This document shows, in pieces, positions 13,887 through 22,343 of a stretch of 38,348 nucleotides of DNA. The notes below the pieces were generated by a model, which ran no database searches, was not told the origin of the DNA, and saw only the letters and a program-made list of their open reading frames with translations. How positions within the stretch are numbered: the stretch's first letter is position 1; each line of letters opens with the position of its first letter. The position numbers and the translations under genes are program-made. The stretch comes from SIG701 sp045123975 (lineage in GTDB: Bacteria > Bacillota > Clostridia > Oscillospirales > CAG-272): positions 1 to 38,348 of the forward strand of contig JBGVKV010000003.1 in assembly GCA_045123975.1 (NCBI GenBank). Reading direction: 5' to 3'.

Positions 13887-15431
13887 ATGCGCGACAAGGA
13901 CACGCTGGCCGAGATCACGGCAGAAGATTCGAGAGAACACCGGGGCGGCCGTCTGATCGCGGACACCGCATCAGCCGCAAAATCCCCGCCGGTGATTCCC
14001 AATCTGCCCGTGGGCGCCAAGCTGGTGCCGGCCTCCTCCCTGAAAAATACCTCCCGGGATTATTCCCACTCCCCCCTGCTGTATCGGGTGTGTGTCCATC
14101 CCTGGCCCCAGAAGTACAACTTTTACCAGAGATTCTGCTACGATGCGGAGCGGTTCTTCGCCGTGCGGGGACAGGAGTGCCCCCGGGCGGACTACTTCTC
14201 CTACATTCCCCAATACGCCCAGCTGAATACCGATCAGATGCGGTGGTATCTGTGGTTCCGGGAAAGAGTGCGCCGCGGGGAATACCCGGACGACGTGGAT
14301 TTTCCCTACATTCTGCTTCTGATTTACGAGATCATCAATCTCCCCCATAAACTGCCCCCCGAGAAGGGTGCAAAACAGCTGGCGGGAATCTGGCTGGCCT
14401 ATCGGATACGCCATCCGGAGTTGGATAAGTACCTGTCGGAGTGGATGTGCGACTACTGTCTGGTGCACGAAATCCCCCTGCCGGAATCTCTCACGGAGAT
14501 TCTGCCCGCCATCATCCGCCGGGCATCCTTTAAGGAATTTTACATCGCATCCCTGCCCTCCCAGGGAGAGGAGATCGCCCTCTCCCCAAAATCCCTGCTG
14601 GCAGCGGCCAGCGATTACAGCTATTCCTCCAGCCGCTATTACGGGGACAACAAGGAGGCCTTCGACGATTTCATTCCCAAGGCCGTGGCCTATGCCGCAA
14701 ATGCCGCCGGCATATCCCCCACCCCTGCCTCCATGCGGCAGGCCAAGACGGAACGGGATGCCTTCTGCGGCTCTCTCTGCGCACAGACCGTGAAGCGGCG
14801 CATCGTGGTGGAGTATTACTCCTTTGCCCGCTCCTACGAGATGCGCTCCCACATCACCGCCGCCGTAAAGACGGCGGAGAATCTCTTAAGACGCTCCCTG
14901 AAGATCAAATCCCGTCTGGCTGTGGCCAATGCCGACACGGAGATCGTTAGGCGGGTACAGGCGTATGCCGCATCGGCCCTTACGCTGGAGCGGACGCCCA
15001 AGAAGATCGCCGAGGACACAAGCTACGAGAGATACTACGACGCCCCCACCACGGGCATCGATTTTGATTTGTCCCACAAAATTGAGGAAGAATCCTGGGA
15101 GAACACCGCCCGGCTGACGGAGGAGATGGAGGAGATCACCCCCTCGATCGAGGAAGTTGTTGTTCCCGCCCCCGCCGAGGAAGTGTCGGCGGGAGATATC
15201 ACCCCCGCTATGCGGGATCTGCTCGCCGCCCTTTTGGAGGGAGAATCCTTCACCGCATGGTGCCGCCGGCAGACCGCGCGGCAGGATCCCCAAAGCCTGG
15301 CGGACGCACTGAACGAGATGGCCGCCGATCGGATCGGGGATATTATCCTTGAGTCCGACGGGAACGATTGGATATTGATTGAAGATTACAGAGAGGATAT
15401 TGCATCGTGGATAACAACGCCTCCAAATTGA
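13887..15431 (+). CDS. TerB-N/TerB-C domain protein of a predicted DNA-processing module
   Basis: The product has 514 residues. The start follows a near-perfect GAAAGGAGG by seven bases. Residues ~90-270 look like a TerB-N domain: YIPQYAQLNTDQMRWYLWFRERVRRGEY and YILLLIYEIINLP. Residues ~375-510 look like TerB-C: IDFDLSHKIEEESWENTARL and, at the end, DWILIEDYREDI. I do not see a classical central TerB domain. No signal peptide or membrane segment is present, so it should be cytoplasmic. Its 3' end overlaps the ATPase gene by 25 bases, which indicates tight coupling. Proteins of this type occur beside ATPases and helicases and are thought to help sense or organise DNA-associated stress complexes. 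The molecular role is unknown. Confidence 0.75.
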   Translation: MRDKDTLAEITAEDSREHRGGRLIADTASAAKSPPVIPNLPVGAKLVPASSLKNTSRDYSHSPLLYRVCVHPWPQKYNFYQRFCYDAERFFAVRGQECPRADYFSYIPQYAQLNTDQMRWYLWFRERVRRGEYPDDVDFPYILLLIYEIINLPHKLPPEKGAKQLAGIWLAYRIRHPELDKYLSEWMCDYCLVHEIPLPESLTEILPAIIRRASFKEFYIASLPSQGEEIALSPKSLLAAASDYSYSSSRYYGDNKEAFDDFIPKAVAYAANAAGISPTPASMRQAKTERDAFCGSLCAQTVKRRIVVEYYSFARSYEMRSHITAAVKTAENLLRRSLKIKSRLAVANADTEIVRRVQAYAASALTLERTPKKIAEDTSYERYYDAPTTGIDFDLSHKIEEESWENTARLTEEMEEITPSIEEVVVPAPAEEVSAGDITPAMRDLLAALLEGESFTAWCRRQTARQDPQSLADALNEMAADRIGDIILESDGNDWILIEDYREDIASWITTPPN

Positions 15432-16792
15432 ATACACAAAAAGTACCGCGCCGCATTCTGGGCGCGCTTCTGGCCGGCATTTCCGCCGGCGTGGTACCCC
15501 GTGCCGGGGCACCCTATATTGCCATCGGCCGTGTGGACGAGATCCGTGCTTTGACGGACGATCTCTCCCGGGTGGCCGAGGGGCAGTCCTCCATGCGTCT
15601 GCTGATCGGCCGCTACGGCAGCGGAAAGAGCTTTCTTTTGCAATTGCTTCGCTCCCGGGCTATGGAATTGGGCTTTGTGACGGCGGACGCCGATCTTTCG
15701 CCCGAGCGGAAGCTGTCCGGCGAGGGCGGCATCGCCACGTATCGGGAATTGTCCCGCAATCTGGCCGTAAAGGCATCCCCCGACGGGGGTGCATGGAGCG
15801 GGATTCTCTCCCGTTTTATGCAGTCGGTGACGGCGGAAATCCCGAATGATTTGAATGAGGAAGAATACCGCGCCGACGCTCTTTCCCGGGTGAAGAAGAT
15901 CCTCGCCCCCTTGGGGGATGAGGTGGGCGGATACAACTACATCACCGTATTGAGCCGCTACGCGGAGGCCTATCTGGCCGATGACACGGAGCACATGGCC
16001 GCGTGCCTGCGGTGGCTGCGGGGTGAGTACCGCACCAAGACCGACGCCCGTGCCGCCATCGGCATACGTACCTTGTCCATCATTGACGATGCCACCTGGT
16101 ATGCCCACATCCGTCTGCTCTCCCGTTTTGTGCGCCTGATCGGCTATCAGGGACTGCTGGTGCTGATCGACGAATGCGTGAATCTGTACAAGATTCCCAA
16201 CCGCATCAGCCGGGAATCCAATTATGAGAAGATTCTGTCCATGTACAACGACACTTTGCAGGGTGTGGCCGGTGGGCTGATGATCGTTCTGGGCGGCACG
16301 CCCCGATTCCTTGAAGATACACGGCGGGGCCTGTTCAGCTACGAGGCACTCCGCTCCCGTTTGTCCGACGGACGGTTCGTGATGGATTCCGGCGTGCCTC
16401 TGAAGAATATGATGTCGCCGGTGATCCGACTCAGACGGTTGTCGGATAACGAACTTTTGGCACTGACGCTCCGTTTGCGGGCGCTGCACGCACAGTATTA
16501 CGGCACCGAGGAAGCCGTCAGTGACGAGATGGCGGCCGCCTTCCTGAAAGAGGAACTCTCCCGGGCAGGGGCGGAGGAGATGATCACGCCCCGAGAGATC
16601 ATCCGTGATTTTGTGACGCTTCTGGATCTTCTCTACCAGAATCCGGGGGCCACGTTTACCGATATGATGAACCAGGCGGGCGCCGCCCCGGTGAATCCCG
16701 ATCCCGATGGGGAGAATGCGGTGATTGGGGAGGAATCCCCGGCAGAGATTACTCCACCGGTGCGGGTGGAATTGTCCGATATTGAGTTGTGA
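15407..16792 (+). CDS. DUF2791/BrxD-like P-loop ATPase
   Basis: The 461-residue product starts at a GTG inside the 3' end of the TerB gene (25-base overlap), with GAGAGG about ten bases upstream. Walker A is GRYGSGKS (68-75) and Walker B LLVLIDE (Asp255-Glu256). AGISAGVVPRAGAPYIAIGR before the P-loop and LVLIDECVNLYKIPNRISRESNYEKIL after it are characteristic of the DUF2791 family, called BrxD in BREX type 2 loci. The last ~50 residues are Pro/Glu-rich and probably disordered. In BREX-like loci this ATPase pairs with an Lhr-like helicase, as here. No PglZ, BrxC, BrxL or methylase gene is present in the window. Confidence 0.82.
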   Translation: MDNNASKLNTQKVPRRILGALLAGISAGVVPRAGAPYIAIGRVDEIRALTDDLSRVAEGQSSMRLLIGRYGSGKSFLLQLLRSRAMELGFVTADADLSPERKLSGEGGIATYRELSRNLAVKASPDGGAWSGILSRFMQSVTAEIPNDLNEEEYRADALSRVKKILAPLGDEVGGYNYITVLSRYAEAYLADDTEHMAACLRWLRGEYRTKTDARAAIGIRTLSIIDDATWYAHIRLLSRFVRLIGYQGLLVLIDECVNLYKIPNRISRESNYEKILSMYNDTLQGVAGGLMIVLGGTPRFLEDTRRGLFSYEALRSRLSDGRFVMDSGVPLKNMMSPVIRLRRLSDNELLALTLRLRALHAQYYGTEEAVSDEMAAAFLKEELSRAGAEEMITPREIIRDFVTLLDLLYQNPGATFTDMMNQAGAAPVNPDPDGENAVIGEESPAEITPPVRVELSDIEL

Positions 16793-16802
16793 TGTTGTAT
16801 AT

Positions 16803-16933
16803 GGAGGGGAAAGAACCATGCGAGTTCGTTTCACGAACTCGGAACGCCAGAAGTTTCTTTCCCCTCCACGAGTTCGCGCGAGTTCGTAAAACGAACTCGG
16901 AAACTCGCTCTCCCCTATCTCCTTGGCTTCCGC
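16803..16933 (-). repeat. Dispersed structured repeat, copy 2 (inside the ATPase-helicase gap)
   Basis: The closing stem is 13 bp (GGAGGGGAAAGAA at 16803-16815 with TTCTTTCCCCTCC at 16855-16867). It contains the CGAGTTCGT/ACGAACTCG hairpin and the core read on the minus strand. A second CGAGTTCGT/ACGAACTCG hairpin follows at 16879-16899, and CTCCTTGGCTTCCG marks the end. It fills most of the 233-base gap between the ATPase and helicase genes. Confidence 0.88.
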
Positions 16934-17025
16934 CTGGGAGTATGTATATATGGTTTTTATAAAGTTTTTGCGGAGCTTTTTTCAAAAAGCGACCGTTTCC
17001 CATCACACACGAAAGGAGTCCCGTT

Positions 17026-19356
17026 ATGTCCGACACCGTATTTGATGCGTATGCCCCGTTTATAAGAGAATTTATCTACTCCCGCGGGTGGCAGAAGCTC
17101 CACGAGGTGCAGATCACCGCCGCACGGGTGATCTTCGACACGGATCACAATCTCCTGATCCCCTCCTCCACGGCGTCCGGCAAGACGGAGGCGGCTTTCT
17201 TTCCCATACTCTCCCAGATCTACGAGGAGGACACCCCCGGCATCGCCGTGCTCTATATTGCTCCCCTGAAAAGCCTGATCAACGATCAGTTCGGACGCAT
17301 CACGGAGCTGTGCGAGGAGGCGGACATTCCCGTATTCCACTGGCACGGGGATGTGGCGCGCTCCCACAAGGAGAAGATGCTGCGGGATCCCCGCGGGGTT
17401 TTGCAGATTACCCCCGAATCTCTGGAGAGCATGCTGATGCGGCGGGGCAGCGACGTGATCCGCCTCTTCGGCAATCTGAAATACATCATCATCGACGAGA
17501 TCCACACCCTGACGGGCACGGATCGGGGCAACCAGATTTTGTGCCAGATCGCGCGGATCGCCCGCCTCATCGGCTATCAGCCCCGGCGCATCGGTCTGTC
17601 CGCCACCATCGGCGACACGGATGCGGCTGCCGCCTGGCTGGGTGCCGGCTCGGGACGGTCCACCTACGTACCGGAATTGCCAAGGGAAAAGCTTCGCTGG
17701 CGGCTGGGAATTGAGCATTTCTACATCGAATCCCCCGCCCACGACGACTCCGATCCCATTCACACGGGACCGTCCGTTTTGTACGATCTGAATTATGGAA
17801 ATATTAAAAAAGAAATAGAGAAAAACTCCCCGGCTCTGCCCGCGGGCGGTGCCTCGGCCATTCCGCCCGACGTGGCAGAGGGCAAAGAGGAAAAGGAATT
17901 CGATCCGACCGCCGATCCGGGATACGATTATATTTACGACGCCACCAAGGGCCGCAAATCCCTGGTGTTCTCCAACTCCCGCGAGGAGACGGAGTACGTG
18001 ACCGCCACCCTGCGGCAGATCGCCGAACGACGGGGTGAGCGGGACGTGTTCCTCATCCACCACGGCAATCTGTCCGCCGCCATCCGGGAGGAGGCGGAGG
18101 CCAAGATGAAGGACGAGGAGATCCAGGCCGTGACCTGCGCCACGGTGACCATGGAACTGGGCATCGACATCGGCAAACTGGAGCGGGTGGTCCAATTGGG
18201 CTCGCCCAACACCGTATCCTCCTTCTTACAAAGGCTGGGACGGAGCGGCCGTCGGGAAAATCCCCCGGAGATGGTGATGGTGTTCCGGGAAGAGGAGCCG
18301 CTGCCAAACGCGCCCCTGCCCCATCTGATCCCCTGGGAACTGCTCAAGGCCATTGCCGTCATACAGCTGTATATAGAAGATCGGTTCATTGAACCGCCGA
18401 TCTTGCGAAAGTGTCCCTTCAGTCTGCTCTTCCAGCAGACCATCTCCATTCTGGCATCGTCGGGGTCCCTGACACCGATGGCGCTGGGTGAGCGGGTATT
18501 GTCCCTGCCGCCCTTTTCCCACATTACGAAGGATCAGTATCGGCTGCTGCTCAAATCCATGATCGACCAGGAATTCCTCGAGATGACGGAAGAAAAGGAA
18601 CTGATCGTAGGTCTCCGAGGGGAAAAGCTGACCGCCAGCTTCAAGTTCTTCGCCGTATTCAAGGACACGGAGGACTTTACCGTCCGCTCAGGCTCCGATG
18701 AGATCGGCACCATCACCTCCGCACCCCCGGTGGGGGATCGGTTCGCCTTAGCGGGCCGTGTGTGGGAGGTGGAGGAGTTGGATATCCCCCATCGGCTGAT
18801 CTACGTCCATCCCGTCAAGGGAAAGATGGAGATCGAGTGGCCCGGCGATTACGGCGAGGTCCACACACGGATTCTGGAAAGAATGTACCGCGTGCTCGCC
18901 GAGGACACGGAATACGCCTATCTGAAGCCGGATGCTCTCGAAAGACTGAAACTGGCCCGTGCCGTGGCACGGAACACGGGTATGCTTGAAAATACCCTGG
19001 TCCATCTGGGCGGGTACACCTGGGCCATGTTCCCCTGGCTGGGAACCAGATCCTTCCGCACCCTGCGCCGCTATCTGGGCCAGTTTGCCGATCGGTACAA
19101 GATTTCGAAAATCGAATTTGAGGGATGCTATTATCTGATGTTCCGTATGGAGCGGGGAGACGGAATCTCTCTGCTCTCGGATATGGGACGACGCATCCGG
19201 GAGGAGGGCATCTCCCTCGATCATCTCATCGGGCTGAACGAGTGCCCCGTTTACGAAAAATACGACGGATTCATTCCGTCGGAATTATTACGCATCGCGT
19301 TCCGCGAGGATAAATTGCGGGCGGACGAAATCCTCACACGCAGTGAAACGTGGTAA
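17026..19356 (+). CDS. Lhr/BrxHI-like superfamily 2 DEAD/DEAH-box helicase
   Basis: The product has 776 residues. The start follows GGAG by seven bases. Motifs: Q-motif-like HEVQITAA (26-33), motif I SSTASGKTEA (47-56), APLKSLINDQ, TPESLE, motif II DEIH (157-160), motif III LSATIGD (191-197), then VFSNSREETE, HHGNLSAAIREE, TMELGIDIG and motif VI QRLGRSGRR (about 402-410). The C-terminal ~350 residues match the extended accessory region of Lhr-type helicases. These enzymes translocate on single-stranded DNA and unwind duplexes. With the TerB-like and DUF2791 genes it forms the third member of the module; the BrxHI protein of BREX type 2 loci is the nearest named relative I know. Only 21 bases separate it from the glycosyltransferase gene. 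Confidence 0.88.
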   Translation: MSDTVFDAYAPFIREFIYSRGWQKLHEVQITAARVIFDTDHNLLIPSSTASGKTEAAFFPILSQIYEEDTPGIAVLYIAPLKSLINDQFGRITELCEEADIPVFHWHGDVARSHKEKMLRDPRGVLQITPESLESMLMRRGSDVIRLFGNLKYIIIDEIHTLTGTDRGNQILCQIARIARLIGYQPRRIGLSATIGDTDAAAAWLGAGSGRSTYVPELPREKLRWRLGIEHFYIESPAHDDSDPIHTGPSVLYDLNYGNIKKEIEKNSPALPAGGASAIPPDVAEGKEEKEFDPTADPGYDYIYDATKGRKSLVFSNSREETEYVTATLRQIAERRGERDVFLIHHGNLSAAIREEAEAKMKDEEIQAVTCATVTMELGIDIGKLERVVQLGSPNTVSSFLQRLGRSGRRENPPEMVMVFREEEPLPNAPLPHLIPWELLKAIAVIQLYIEDRFIEPPILRKCPFSLLFQQTISILASSGSLTPMALGERVLSLPPFSHITKDQYRLLLKSMIDQEFLEMTEEKELIVGLRGEKLTASFKFFAVFKDTEDFTVRSGSDEIGTITSAPPVGDRFALAGRVWEVEELDIPHRLIYVHPVKGKMEIEWPGDYGEVHTRILERMYRVLAEDTEYAYLKPDALERLKLARAVARNTGMLENTLVHLGGYTWAMFPWLGTRSFRTLRRYLGQFADRYKISKIEFEGCYYLMFRMERGDGISLLSDMGRRIREEGISLDHLIGLNECPVYEKYDGFIPSELLRIAFREDKLRADEILTRSETW

Positions 19357-19377
19357 AACCAAAGGAGGCAATTTGAT

Positions 19378-21567
19378 ATGAGAATACTGATGGCCACCAT
19401 GAGTTTCGATATCGGCGGCGCCGAGACACACATTCTGGAGTTGTGTCGGGAATTATGCCGCCTGGGTCACGAGGTGACGGTGGTATCCAAGGGCGGCGTG
19501 TTTGTGGACTCGCTGACGAAAAGCGGCATCCGCCACGTAACGGCGCCGCTGCACAAAAAGGATCCCTTGTCCCTGATGCGCGCCCGGCGGATCATCGAGG
19601 GCGTTATCCGTGAGGAAAAGCCCCGTGTGATCCATTCCCACGCGCGGATCGCCAGCATGATCACACACTCTCTGGCGAAGAAGTACGATATTCCCTTCGT
19701 GACCACCTTCCATTACACCTTCGATCCCGTATGGTATCTGAAGATGCTGACCCGCACCGGCGAGAGAATGCTGGCGGTGTCGGACGATTTGAAAAAATAC
19801 CTGATCGACGTGTACGGACGGGATGCGGACAAGATCGGCGTCACCGTCAACGGCATCGATATCGATCAGTTTGACGGCACGGTTTCGGATAATCCCCTGC
19901 CCGCGATGGGCGAGGGGGACAGGATCGTCTGCGTCACCCGTATGGATGGGCCCGTGGCCCATCACGCCTTCCGTCTGACGGAGGCCATGCCGAAGATTGT
20001 GGAAAAGCACCCGAATGCCCGACTGATCCTCGTCGGCGGCGGCGACGTGCTGGAGGATCTCAAGACATTGGCGGAAAAGACCGACGCACAGCTGGGCGGC
20101 GGGCACATCTTTGTCTTGGGCCCCCGATCGGATATTGCGAAAATTCTGCCCCGGGCCGACGTGTTCGTGGGCGTATCCCGTGCGGCTATGGAGGCCATGG
20201 CCTGCCGCAAGCCCGTGGTACTGACGGGTGCCCAGGGACATTTGGGCGTATACACCCCGGAATTGGAGGAGGAAGCCATCTCCACCAACTTCTGCTGCCG
20301 CACAAGACCGGCGGCAGATGCGGATGCCATCGCCGACGGGGTGATCGATATTCTGAACCGATCTGAGGAAGAACGGCGGCAGATGGGAGAATACAACCGG
20401 GACGTGATCCGCCGCTGCTACTCCGTTTCCCGTATGGCGAACGATGCCCTCGATATGTACGACCGCACGGTGCGGGAGCACGTATTCCGCCGCCCGCGGG
20501 TGGTGATCTCCGGCTATTACGGCTCCGGCAACACGGGAGATGACGCGCTGCTTTCCGCCATCGTGGAGGGACTCCACCGGCGGGGGATCGACCAAGTGGC
20601 CGCCCTGTGCGGCGACGCGCCCTTGAGCGTGCCCGGTGTGAAACGGATTCCCCGTTTTGCGTTCCCCAAGGTGATCCGTGCGATCCGCCGTGCCGATCTG
20701 CTGATCAGCGGCGGCGGCAGTCTTCTGCAGGATGCCACCAGCACCAAATCTCTTCTGTATTATACCTGGGTGATGCGATGTGCCGAAAAAGCCGGCGTCC
20801 CCGTGATGGTCTATGCCAACGGCATCGGCCCCATTGAAAAAGAGAAAAACGTAGCCCGTGCCGCCCGGGTGATCCGAGGAGCGGACTACATCAGCGTGCG
20901 GGAGAAGGTCTCCCGGGACACTCTTCTGTCCATGGGCATTCCCGCGGAGCGGATCACCCTCAGTGCCGATCCCGTTCTTCTGTCCGCCGACGGCACATCC
21001 CGCCGTCGGGGGGATTATCTGGTGATCTCCCTCAGGGAAACGGCAGGCAATATGACGAAAACCGTGGACTCCATGTCCATGGAGGAGGCCGTGTTCCGCG
21101 CGGTGCGGGAATTGTCGAAGAAATACGGCTTGTCCGTGGTACTGCTTCCCATGCAGCCCTCCTACGATCGGGAGATCTGCACCCGCACCGCCGCCCGGTT
21201 GCGTGACGCGGAGGTGAATGCGGTGGTGGTGGAGAACTTTACCACCGAGGAACTGAAAGAAATCCTGGGCGGTGCCCGTGCCGTCATCGGCATGCGGCTC
21301 CACGCTCTGATCTTCGCCGCCACGGAGGGCGTGCCCTCGCTGGCTCTTGCCTACGATCCCAAGGTCGGTGCCTTTATGGAATACGTGGGGCTGGGTGAGT
21401 GGGCTCTGCCCGCGTTCCACGCAGGCGATCGGATCGTTCTTTGTAAGATGGAGGAGATCCTCACAAAAGAAGAGGAGATCCGGGAAAATCTGAAAAACCG
21501 CGTAGCGGAGTTGTCCCGCCTGGCCGAGGGGGATCTGGACCGCGCGGCGGAGATGTTGAACAAGTAA
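19378..21567 (+). CDS. csaB: Fusion of GT4 glycosyltransferase and CsaB polysaccharide pyruvyl transferase
   Basis: The product has 729 residues and follows AAAGGAGG by nine bases. Residues 1-~365 form a GT-B fold family 4 glycosyltransferase (FDIGGAETHILELCREL at the start, PRVIHSHARIAS, and VFVGVSRAAMEAMACRKPVV with the EX7E region). Residues ~372-729 form a CsaB-type pyruvyl transferase (ISGYYGSGNTGDDALLSAI, LLISGGGSLLQD, YANGIGPI, GMRLHALIFAA). CsaB adds pyruvate ketals to secondary cell-wall polysaccharide, which is what SLH domains bind. The fusion may transfer a sugar and pyruvylate it in one polypeptide. No SLH protein is seen in the window. A strong terminator follows. Confidence 0.92.
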   Translation: MRILMATMSFDIGGAETHILELCRELCRLGHEVTVVSKGGVFVDSLTKSGIRHVTAPLHKKDPLSLMRARRIIEGVIREEKPRVIHSHARIASMITHSLAKKYDIPFVTTFHYTFDPVWYLKMLTRTGERMLAVSDDLKKYLIDVYGRDADKIGVTVNGIDIDQFDGTVSDNPLPAMGEGDRIVCVTRMDGPVAHHAFRLTEAMPKIVEKHPNARLILVGGGDVLEDLKTLAEKTDAQLGGGHIFVLGPRSDIAKILPRADVFVGVSRAAMEAMACRKPVVLTGAQGHLGVYTPELEEEAISTNFCCRTRPAADADAIADGVIDILNRSEEERRQMGEYNRDVIRRCYSVSRMANDALDMYDRTVREHVFRRPRVVISGYYGSGNTGDDALLSAIVEGLHRRGIDQVAALCGDAPLSVPGVKRIPRFAFPKVIRAIRRADLLISGGGSLLQDATSTKSLLYYTWVMRCAEKAGVPVMVYANGIGPIEKEKNVARAARVIRGADYISVREKVSRDTLLSMGIPAERITLSADPVLLSADGTSRRRGDYLVISLRETAGNMTKTVDSMSMEEAVFRAVRELSKKYGLSVVLLPMQPSYDREICTRTAARLRDAEVNAVVVENFTTEELKEILGGARAVIGMRLHALIFAATEGVPSLALAYDPKVGAFMEYVGLGEWALPAFHAGDRIVLCKMEEILTKEEEIRENLKNRVAELSRLAEGDLDRAAEMLNK

Positions 21568-21571
21568 TATA

Positions 21572-21606
21572 CCAAAACAGCCGCACCTTCGGGTGCGGTT
21601 GTTTTT
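21572..21606 (+). terminator. Terminator after the glycosyltransferase-CsaB gene
   Basis: AAAACAGCCGCACC pairs with GGTGCGGTTGTTTT (one G-U) around a TTCG tetraloop, with extra T's. It is the first clear terminator after tadA, so one long transcript from about 13.3 kb is possible. Confidence 0.92.
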
Positions 21607-21620
21607 TGCGGGGGTTATGG

Positions 21621-21900
21621 ATACCCCGTAGGGGACGGCGCCCACGACGTCCCGTTTCGTGCGGTTTGGTTTTTTACGATACGGCGGGAGCAAGCCCCCG
21701 CCCTACAGGGGAAACGGGGATTTATGTTACCTTGTAGGGACAGGCAGGACTTGGCGAAGCCAACGTCCACTCGACTGTCCGTTTCGTGTGGGTTTGGGTT
21801 TTGCGATGCGGGAGGAGCAAGCCCCTCCCCTACCAAGGAGAAACGGAGTTTTATGTTGCCTTGTAGGGGTGTGCATTGCACGCCCGTCACGTTCGGTTTC
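21621..21900. repeat. Cluster of GTAGGGG-type palindromic intergenic repeats
   Basis: Several units share GTAGGG(G), short inverted repeats such as GGCGGGAGCAAGCCCCCGCC, GGGAGGAGCAAGCCCCTCCC and GCGTGCATTGCACGC-type arms, and CCGTTTCGTG. The part at 21648-21722 recurs at 22114-22188 with one change. Together with the elements at 21916 and 22093 it occupies most of the 776-base gene-free stretch 21568-22343. Confidence 0.85.
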
Positions 21901-21915
21901 GGTTTTCTCCATACC

Positions 21916-22033
21916 GAGAGGGGGAAGGACCATGCGTGTTCACGAGTTCGTGAACTCGAAACGCCAGAAGTTCCTTGCCCCCTCTCCGAGTTCGTTTCAC
22001 GAACTCGCCTCTTCCCCTTCTCCTTGGCTCCCG
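21916..22033 (-). repeat. Dispersed structured repeat, copy 3
   Basis: GAGAGGGGGAAGGA (21916-21929) pairs with TCCTTGCCCCCTCTC (21972-21986, one bulged G). The loop carries a GAGTTC/GAACTC hairpin and CGCCAGAAGTTCC. A second hairpin, CGAGTTCGT-TTC-ACGAACTCG, lies at 21987-22007, and CTCCTTGGCTC closes the unit. The layout is the same as copy 2. Confidence 0.88.
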
Positions 22034-22092
22034 CATCGTGCGGTTTCGGTTTTACGTAACGGCGGAGGATGGTGAGAATTTTTCGTTATCCC

Positions 22093-22188
22093 GGTAGGGG
22101 AGGGGCTTGCCCCTCCCGTTTCGTGCGGTTTGGTTTTTTACGATACGGCGGGAGCAATCCCCCGCCCTACAGGGGAAACGGGGATTTT
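22093..22188. repeat. GTAGGGG-type palindromic repeat
   Basis: GGTAGGGGAGGGGCTTGCCCCTCCC is followed by a ~75-base segment nearly identical to 21648-21722. The region 22189-22263 after it is AT-rich and shows nothing recognisable. Confidence 0.85.
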
Positions 22189-22263
22189 CGGCGCACTTTT
22201 TGATTATTTTTGCATTTTTTCTCAAAAATCCTGCATTTTTATCTGTATTTTGCAGGATTTTCC

Positions 22264-22292
22264 TTGACATATTGCAAAAACAGGTGTATAAT
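22264..22292 (+). promoter_or_regulatory. Perfect consensus sigma-A promoter of the DRE-TIM metallolyase
   Basis: TTGACA, 17 bases, TATAAT. The leader is about 45 bases, with AAGGAGG at 22325-22331. Confidence 0.92.
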
Positions 22293-22343
22293 AACCGCAA
22301 TATCTTTCTAAAATCGCCAAATTGAAGGAGGCGTTTACATAAA

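Noticed and set aside
14368..14793. Plus-strand open frame within the TerB gene
   Set aside because: It is an out-of-frame shadow rich in Pro/Ser/Arg, without a ribosome binding site.
16793..17025. Small gene between the ATPase and helicase
   Set aside because: The stretch is almost fully explained by the structured repeat; the ATG after GGGGAAAGAACC lies inside the hairpin and no conserved peptide is seen.
13887..19356. Complete BREX or DISARM system
   Set aside because: No PglZ, BrxC/PglY, BrxL, methyltransferase or DrmA/B-like gene is present; only BrxD-like and BrxHI-like parts are found.
21615..21890. Minus-strand small open frame in the repeat cluster
   Set aside because: Its product consists of translated palindromic repeats (GEGLAPP-type strings), with no start signal.
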